A stretch of 10,087 nucleotides of DNA from an uncultured Oxalobacteraceae bacterium (GTDB taxonomy: Bacteria > Pseudomonadota > Gammaproteobacteria > Burkholderiales > Burkholderiaceae): positions 1 to 10,087 of the forward strand of contig CAMLFK010000185.1 in assembly GCA_946479255.1 (NCBI GenBank). The letters run 5' to 3'. How positions within the stretch are numbered: position 1 is the stretch's first letter; each line of letters begins with the position of its first letter. The position numbers were made by a program, and so were the translations under genes. The notes beneath the pieces are model-generated. The model was given only the letters and a program-made list of their open reading frames with translations. It was not told the origin of the DNA and searched no databases. Positions 6,223 through 10,087 of this stretch are shown here, one piece after another.

Positions 6223-7376
6223 CTGATGTCGATGCCGAAGAAGTCGGCTGCGCCATCGCCGGTGGCGTCGCGCTGGGTGCTGGTGGCAGCGGCCACGACC
6301 GCTTCCAGGCCGGCGTCGGTGACGATGCTGGTGTGGGCGACCTGATACGCATAGGTGTTGATGGCGGCGAACGGACGGTACAGGCCCAGGGTCAGCAGGG
6401 TCAGCACGGTATTGATGGCTTGCAGCTTCATGAAACTGCGCACCGACATGGTGGAGCGGATCGTGAGGCCGGGAAAGGATGTGGCGTTCCAGGACAAGTT
6501 GCGCAGGCGCACCTGTAAATAGGGAATGGTAAGCACATACATCAGGTAGACAACCAGAGCCCCGATCACGACGGCGATCATGGCCTCTTTCTTGAGCACC
6601 GAGCCGTCGGCAAGCGCCTTGAAGCCAAGTTCGATGACGGCCGCGGCGATCATGGCAAGGACAATGGCTGCCAGCGTAATGCCAAACGCTGCCAGGTAGG
6701 GCCGGTACAGCCGCCCCACACCTAATTGATAGCTGGACGCCACGCTGCCAAATTGCAAGTGGCTGTGCTGGTAGCGCTTCATCACGCCGTGAATCAGCGG
6801 CCAAAAGCCATACATCAACACGGAGACGATCAGCAGGTAGGCGTTCTCGGTACCGGCCCAAAAGGCCGGTATCACGAACAGCGCCACGGCCGGCAGGTAA
6901 GCGCGGTAGGCATCGGGCAGGCTGCCGCCAAAGTCAAAGCGCAGTCCGCGGTAGAGCGAATGCAGCAGGCGGAAACGCAGCGCGCTGCGCAGCATGGCGG
7001 GCATCAGGGCCAGCAGCATGGCGGCGACCGCCACGCCGATGGCCAGCGAGAATTCAGAGCCGAAGGCATACGCGGCCAGCAGCACCAGGGCGATCATGCG
7101 GCCACGCAAAATAGTGCCCGGCTGGCCGTCGAAGTCGAACACGGCACCGGCCAGGTGGGTGTTGCGGTGAAAGTACTGCAGGCGGCGTACCTTGGCCCAG
7201 GCCGAGTAGGCGCCCAGGGTCAGCACGGTGAGCATCAGGTTGACGGCCCAGATCTTGAAATATTCAGCGCCGCTGCCGGTGAAACCGAGCGGCTGGACAA
7301 TCGGCTGGGCGGGGGTATCGTTGGCAGCGTCGTCAAAGTGCTGCGCGGTGAAAGCAGGCGGTGAAAGGGCGTTCAT
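6216..7376 (-). CDS. yjgN: YjgN-like (DUF898) integral membrane protein
   Basis: The protein has 386 residues, close to the usual length of this family. After a soluble N-terminus of about 30 residues it begins the DUF898 core with PLGFTGSGAEYFKIWAVNL. The family's repeated signature appears twice: TLGAYSAWAKVRR (53-65) and TLGLYRPFAAINTY (329-342). It ends in the acidic DFFGIDISW typical of the family. I count about eight membrane segments (around 40-57, 93-110, 111-127, 160-175, 179-196, 226-251, 265-287 and 317-337). The function of YjgN is not established; it lies in the inner membrane. The start is ATG 7374-7376, with no strong Shine-Dalgarno. It leads a two-gene operon with the M48 peptidase. 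This pairing suggests that the membrane protein and the peptidase work together, which is inference. Confidence 0.92.
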   Translation of the reverse strand: MNALSPPAFTAQHFDDAANDTPAQPIVQPLGFTGSGAEYFKIWAVNLMLTVLTLGAYSAWAKVRRLQYFHRNTHLAGAVFDFDGQPGTILRGRMIALVLLAAYAFGSEFSLAIGVAVAAMLLALMPAMLRSALRFRLLHSLYRGLRFDFGGSLPDAYRAYLPAVALFVIPAFWAGTENAYLLIVSVLMYGFWPLIHGVMKRYQHSHLQFGSVASSYQLGVGRLYRPYLAAFGITLAAIVLAMIAAAVIELGFKALADGSVLKKEAMIAVVIGALVVYLMYVLTIPYLQVRLRNLSWNATSFPGLTIRSTMSVRSFMKLQAINTVLTLLTLGLYRPFAAINTYAYQVAHTSIVTDAGLEAVVAAATSTQRDATGDGAADFFGIDISW

Positions 7377-7386
7377 GCGGATTCTA

Positions 7387-7403
7387 GTTGAGTAATTGTC
7401 AAC
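7387..7403 (-). promoter_or_regulatory. Dyad upstream of the yjgN-like gene, possible operator
   Basis: GTTGAGTAATTGTCAAC has arms GTTGA and TCAAC around a seven-base centre, eleven bases before the ATG. On the minus strand it contains TTGACA, but no -10 can fit between that and the start codon, so it is better read as a possible protein-binding site or chance. Confidence 0.25.
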
Positions 7404-7461
7404 CAGTGTAGCCGCATCCGCCGCGCTCTACTACACTATTTTTGAATTGTCGGCCGCACGA

Positions 7462-7498
7462 TTGCCGAGCCCGCTACCCGAGGTGGCGCGCTCGGCAA
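7462..7498 (-). terminator. Long hairpin after the PRC-barrel gene
   Basis: TTGCCGAGC (7462-7470) and GCTCGGCAA (7490-7498) are exact inverted repeats of nine bases. The inner bases CGCTACC and GGTGGCG can pair further, closing a three-base loop. The hairpin begins 13 bases after the PRC-barrel stop on the minus strand. No T tract follows on either strand, so it may protect the 3' end or act as a weak terminator. Confidence 0.45.
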
Positions 7499-7511
7499 GC
7501 CAGCCTGGTGC

Positions 7512-7913
7512 TTAGCGCGCGTGGGTGCCGTAGTAGCCGTGAATCTGGCTGGCGAATTGTTGGCTGGCCATGTCGGGCCAGTGATCGGTATCGAAGCCGG
7601 GGGCGTTCTCGATCCTGTCCTTGTCCATGTCCATGGTAAAGCGCTTGTGGACGGTGTCCAGGGTCAGTGCCTCCCACGGCACGGCGAACAGTTTTTCGCC
7701 GATCCCGAGCACGCCGCCACTCGACATCACCGCGTAGGCGATTTTGCCGGTGCGCATGTCGAGCATGATTTCCTTGATCTCGCCAAGGTGCTCATTTTTC
7801 AGGTTATGCACGTGGTCGCCGATCAGGGTGTCGGCACCCATCAGTTCCGGGCCGGGACCTTTATGGCCGCGGTCGACATACATGCCATAGGCATCGCGTT
7901 CTTCGTAGGACAT
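7512..7913 (-). CDS. PRC-barrel domain protein
   Basis: I choose ATG 7911-7913, which follows a strong GGGAGG site with a four-base spacer; the 23 extra codons open upstream are leader. The protein has 133 residues. The PRC-barrel domain spans about 27-95, with the typical opening GADTLIGDHVHNLKNEHLGEI, strands LDMRTGKIAYAVM and a closing FAVPWEALTL. The N-terminus (MSYEERDAYGMY) and C-terminus (ASQIHGYYGTHAR) are polar and Tyr/His-rich. There is no signal peptide, so it is cytoplasmic. Stand-alone PRC-barrel proteins of this type are common in soil betaproteobacteria and alphaproteobacteria and are often stress-related, but the molecular role is unknown. It is divergent from the Crp/Fnr regulator, which may control it. 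Confidence 0.9.
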   Translation of the reverse strand: MSYEERDAYGMYVDRGHKGPGPELMGADTLIGDHVHNLKNEHLGEIKEIMLDMRTGKIAYAVMSSGGVLGIGEKLFAVPWEALTLDTVHKRFTMDMDKDRIENAPGFDTDHWPDMASQQFASQIHGYYGTHAR

Positions 7914-8105
7914 TTTGACCTCCCTTATCAACAGCAAAAGCCTAAGGATGATCGCCTGAACGCAAGCAGTCTGTTCGTTCACTCACAGAACGCAGTCCCA
8001 TCGGTTTGCAAATCGGCATCAATGCGCTCTTGCGCCTATACTGAGATTTAAGGTGACTCGACGATTCTGCGCCGCAGGTTGCTTACCACATGGAAAGGGC
8101 AAGCG
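7914..8105. promoter_or_regulatory. Divergent promoter region, PRC-barrel / Crp-Fnr regulator
   Basis: The shared upstream region of two divergent genes. TATACT at 8037-8042 is a plausible -10 for the regulator, though no good -35 pairs with it. An imperfect direct repeat, GAACGCAAGCAGTC (7958-7971) and GAACGCAGTC (7988-7997), lies about 30 bases apart and could be a regulator site. The strong ribosome binding site of the PRC-barrel gene sits at the left end. Confidence 0.4.
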
Positions 8106-8831
8106 TTGTCCAGCACACTAAACTCCCGGACCGGCAGCCGTTTACTCTCCTTATTGACCCCTGGCGAATATGAAGAACTGGCGCCGGCCCTGACGCCGGT
8201 GATGTGCGAAGCCAGGCAAGCCTTCGGCGGCCGCGGCGACCCCATCATGTACATCCACTTCCCGACCGGTGCCGTACTGTCCGTGATCGCGCTGATGAGT
8301 AATGGCAAAGGCGTGGAAGTAAGCGCGATCGGCAGCGAGGGCTTTCATGGCATCGACGTGCTGATGGGCGGCCAGCGCTGGTCCGATGCGGCCATCTGCC
8401 AGATTTCCGGTCCGGCGCTGCGCATGCCGGTCGAGGAATTTCGTAATGCCATCGCCAGTGACTCACCCTTGCGCCGGGTCGCCATGCGCTACTTGCGCCT
8501 ATACATGGCCTGCGTGGCGCAGTCGGTCGCCTGCAACCGCCTGCACAGCGTGGAAGAGCGTTTTGCGCGCTGGGTCTTGAATACCCGCGACCGGGTCGAA
8601 AGCGATGTGTTCGACCTGAAGCAGGAATTTCTTGCCGAAATGCTGGGCGTGCACCGGCCGCAGGTCAGCCTGATGGCCGGTGTTTTCCAGCGAGCAGGTT
8701 TCGTCAGCTATCAGCGCGGGCACATGAGCATTCTCGATACCGAGGGACTGGAACGCTCCAGCTGCGAGTGCTACGCGGTCGGCAAACAGAAGTTCGATGC
8801 GCTGTTCAACGGCGACCCGGATGACGCCTAA
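8106..8831 (+). CDS. Crp/Fnr family transcriptional regulator
   Basis: I prefer a TTG start at 8106, six bases after GGAAAGGG, giving 241 residues that open MSSTLNSRTGSRLLSLL as in relatives from this group. A TTG at 8079 would add nine residues but has GCAGG touching it. Residues 15-135 form a cyclic-nucleotide-binding-like beta domain (YIHFPTGAVLSVIALMSNG, VEVSAIGSEGFHGIDVLMGG). The phosphate-binding cassette of true CRP (RxSAE-type) is not evident. There is no N-terminal cluster of cysteines like that of FNR, so the ligand is unknown and may be absent. A dimer helix (about 120-150) leads to a winged helix with FLAEMLGVHRPQVSLMAGVFQRAG at about 175-198. The C-terminus carries CEC at 220-222. 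It is divergent from the PRC-barrel gene. Confidence 0.93.
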   Translation: MSSTLNSRTGSRLLSLLTPGEYEELAPALTPVMCEARQAFGGRGDPIMYIHFPTGAVLSVIALMSNGKGVEVSAIGSEGFHGIDVLMGGQRWSDAAICQISGPALRMPVEEFRNAIASDSPLRRVAMRYLRLYMACVAQSVACNRLHSVEERFARWVLNTRDRVESDVFDLKQEFLAEMLGVHRPQVSLMAGVFQRAGFVSYQRGHMSILDTEGLERSSCECYAVGKQKFDALFNGDPDDA

Positions 8832-8901
8832 AGACTGAACAGATTCGACGGTTGCTGTCAGTAACGTAATTTTGATTACCGACCTCAGCCCGCGATGTCG
8901 C

Positions 8902-8913
8902 TACAATCCTTGC
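8902..8913 (+). promoter_or_regulatory. Possible -10 box for a leaderless transcript
   Basis: TACAAT (8902-8907) matches the -10 consensus in five of six bases. Transcription should start about seven bases further on, which is the A of the ATG at 8914. There is no ribosome binding site before that ATG. No convincing -35 is found at normal spacing. Confidence 0.4.
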
Positions 8914-9204
8914 ATGGAAAAAGCAGAGGATATGTTGGTGGGGGAGGATGCCCGCCCCCTGGATTACAAGCAACTCAACACCGGGATGGAAGCGCTGGCG
9001 CTGCATGAAACTTGCTGCCGCCATTCCTTGCTGGCGCTGGGCGGCATGACCGCGTTCTCGTTTCGCAGCGGGACCATCAGCCAGGCCGAGCTGGACTTGC
9101 TAGCCCGCCGCCTGCACGCGATCCGCCAGGAGAAACAGTGTCACTGCGGCGAGCCTGGCCAGCCGGCGCTGTGCGCCATCACCAAGCCGTTTGGCCTGCA
9201 CTGA
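8914..9204 (+). CDS. Small cysteine-containing hypothetical protein, 96 aa
   Basis: The protein starts MEKAEDMLVGEDARPLDY at ATG 8914; an upstream TTG (8872) would add 14 unlikely residues that run through the promoter-like sequence. It is predicted soluble and helical (LNTGMEALALHETCC, QAELDLLARRLHAIRQ). Cysteines lie in HETCCRH (about 32-38) and in CHCGEPGQPALC (about 75-86), which could bind a metal or [Fe-S], or form disulfides. I do not recognise a family. The gene follows the Crp/Fnr regulator by 82 bases with its own candidate promoter, and it ends 13 bases from a convergent gene. Codon use is like its neighbours, so it is probably a native gene. Confidence 0.65.
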   Translation: MEKAEDMLVGEDARPLDYKQLNTGMEALALHETCCRHSLLALGGMTAFSFRSGTISQAELDLLARRLHAIRQEKQCHCGEPGQPALCAITKPFGLH

Positions 9205-9217
9205 CGCGGCCTTTTCC

Positions 9218-9820
9218 TCAGATAGGGAACATCCCGGCCAGGGCCGACAAGCCCTCGTTGTAGGCGGCATCGTCGCCCGCCGCCGCGCCCGTCAGCTCTC
9301 GGTTGCGGAGCGCCATCGAGATGACCCGCGCGGCATCGACCACGCTCAGACTGACGCTGCCGCCCCGGCCGGCGCGCGGCACGGCGCGGGTCATGGCGGT
9401 CGGCAGGGTCACCGGCACGTCGCCGTTATTTTTTCCATACACGATGATGCCGACCGCTTGCCAGTGCTGGAGCGATTCGGCGCTTGCCATGCTGAGCTGC
9501 ACGTGGGCGGTCACCTCCTTGATCTGGATGCGGATGTGCGGATCCGTGTTGCGCTGGTGGATGCCCTTGATGATCTTGATGAACACCAGGCGGGGGCCAT
9601 TAACCTCGGCATGGGCCTCCTTGATTTTCTTCGCCCAGGTCGGTTTGGCCGGCGTTTGCCAGAAAAAGCGCAAGCCGTCTTCCACCAGTTTTTCTACCTC
9701 CGCCAGGGTGCGGTGGCTGTCGTGATTGGGGTGGACGATTAGCGGGTTGTTGGGATCGGCATTGGCGGCGTTCCAGCGCATGGAACCGGCGGTGGTTGCG
9801 GTGAATTTAAAGGTGGGCAT
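9218..9820 (-). CDS. Hypothetical protein, 200 aa
   Basis: The protein starts MPTFKFTATTAGSMRWNAAN at ATG 9818-9820 with no strong ribosome binding site. It has no signal peptide or membrane helix. The N-terminal half has polar and aromatic stretches (HPNHDSHRTLAEVEKLVEDGLRFFWQ in two parts at about 31-55; the alternation suggests strands then a helix). The middle shows probable strands (PRLVFIKIIKG, IRIQIKEVTAHVQL) and the end is an Ala-rich helix. I know no family. It converges on the small cysteine protein (13-base gap) and is divergent from pyrG, with 197 bases between. GC content and codon use match the conserved genes on this side, so it appears native. The plus-strand frames over it are shadows. 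Confidence 0.7.
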   Translation of the reverse strand: MPTFKFTATTAGSMRWNAANADPNNPLIVHPNHDSHRTLAEVEKLVEDGLRFFWQTPAKPTWAKKIKEAHAEVNGPRLVFIKIIKGIHQRNTDPHIRIQIKEVTAHVQLSMASAESLQHWQAVGIIVYGKNNGDVPVTLPTAMTRAVPRAGRGGSVSLSVVDAARVISMALRNRELTGAAAGDDAAYNEGLSALAGMFPI

Positions 9821-9947
9821 GGGGGCTACTCATCAAAAGAGGGTGGTGGACTGGTGTGATGTCGCCGATGAACTTTATCTTATTCTCAACATTCGATGTA
9901 AGGCTTTTTGGCGCCGCCGCCATCCGGCCCGCCAAGGTCAGCTGGGT

Positions 9948-9980
9948 TTGCGACAAGCATGGTCTGGTTTAAGGTATAAT
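9948..9980 (+). promoter_or_regulatory. Promoter of pyrG
   Basis: A perfect TATAAT at 9975-9980 lies 37 bases before the pyrG ATG. TTGCGACA at 9948-9955 is the only -35-like sequence, and its spacing (19-21 bases) is longer than ideal. Transcription should start near 9987, giving a leader of about 30 bases. Confidence 0.6.
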
Positions 9981-9995
9981 TTCAATTTCCCGCAT

Positions 9996-10009
9996 GTGCC
10001 GTTCGGCAC
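9996..10009 (+). promoter_or_regulatory. Leader hairpin just before the pyrG start
   Basis: GTGCCGTTCGGCAC can form a five-base GC-rich stem with a GTTC loop. It ends eight bases before the ATG and occupies the place of a Shine-Dalgarno; none is seen in the remaining CATCTGCA. Confidence 0.35.
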
Positions 10010-10017
10010 CATCTGCA

Positions 10018-10087
10018 ATGACCAAATTTGTCTTCGTCACTGGCGGCGTCGTGTCTTCCCTTGGTAAAGGGATTGCCGCCGCCTCCC
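10018..10087 (+). CDS. pyrG: CTP synthase, N-terminal end (runs off the window)
   Basis: The 23 visible codons read MTKFVFVTGGVVSSLGKGI and then AAAS, the near-invariant N-terminus of CTP synthase. The GGVVSSLGKG loop binds ATP in the amidoligase domain. The enzyme makes CTP from UTP, ATP and glutamine in the cytoplasm, the last step of de novo pyrimidine nucleotide synthesis. The start is fixed by the family alignment, although no Shine-Dalgarno is visible. The rest of the gene, including the glutaminase domain, lies beyond the window. Confidence 0.95.
   Translation, partial: MTKFVFVTGGVVSSLGKGIAAAS

Noticed and set aside
6151..6861. Minus-strand frame of 236 codons overlapping the M48 and yjgN-like genes
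   Set aside because: Arg/His-rich shadow in another frame of two well-supported genes.
7387..7403. TTGACA on the minus strand as the -35 of the yjgN-like gene
   Set aside because: A -10 at normal spacing would fall inside the coding region.
1..10087. CRISPR array, insertion sequence, tRNA or rRNA
   Set aside because: No regularly spaced repeats, transposase motifs, terminal inverted repeats or tRNA/rRNA signatures were seen.

Overview
The window is GC-rich proteobacterial DNA with AT-richer patches. Its gene content (an Rhs polymorphic toxin tip, a PEP-CTERM protein, a YjgN/DUF898 membrane protein with an M48 peptidase, a PRC-barrel protein beside a Crp/Fnr regulator, and pyrG at the right edge) fits a betaproteobacterium of the Burkholderiales, most likely Oxalobacteraceae (Massilia/Duganella/Janthinobacterium type). 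The genus is an inference from gene content, not from a marker gene.

Left part (1-1258): the 3' end of a large rhs gene. The conserved YD-repeat core stops at a DPLGL boundary and is followed by a toxin tip of about 159 residues. The tip carries an H-x3-D-x5-H cluster and earlier His/Asp residues arranged like the metal ligands of zinc-dependent phospholipase C / P1 nuclease enzymes. A three-helix membrane protein starts inside the last codons of the toxin and is the obvious immunity candidate.

Accessory stretch (1259-5144): a patchwork of small and broken genes. It holds an orphan Rhs core-end remnant reading GNPLSWVDPFG. This remnant abuts the truncated 3' end of an oppositely oriented, frameshifted PEP-CTERM gene that has an EF-hand loop. 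Four minus-strand genes of unknown function follow: a helical 119-aa protein, a 330-aa helical-repeat protein, a 112-aa membrane protein and a 118-aa secreted protein. This layout looks like the eroded, recombining downstream flank of an rhs locus.

Conserved right part (5145-10087): a minus-strand two-gene operon encodes a YjgN-like membrane protein and an M48 metallopeptidase with one membrane helix; the stop codon of the first gene lies within the ribosome binding site of the second. Next come a PRC-barrel protein (-) and a divergent Crp/Fnr-type regulator (+), a small cysteine-containing protein that may be made from a leaderless mRNA, a convergent 200-aa hypothetical gene (-), and the first 23 codons of pyrG (CTP synthase). 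pyrG has a perfect TATAAT and a small hairpin in its leader. No tRNA, rRNA, CRISPR array or insertion sequence was seen.
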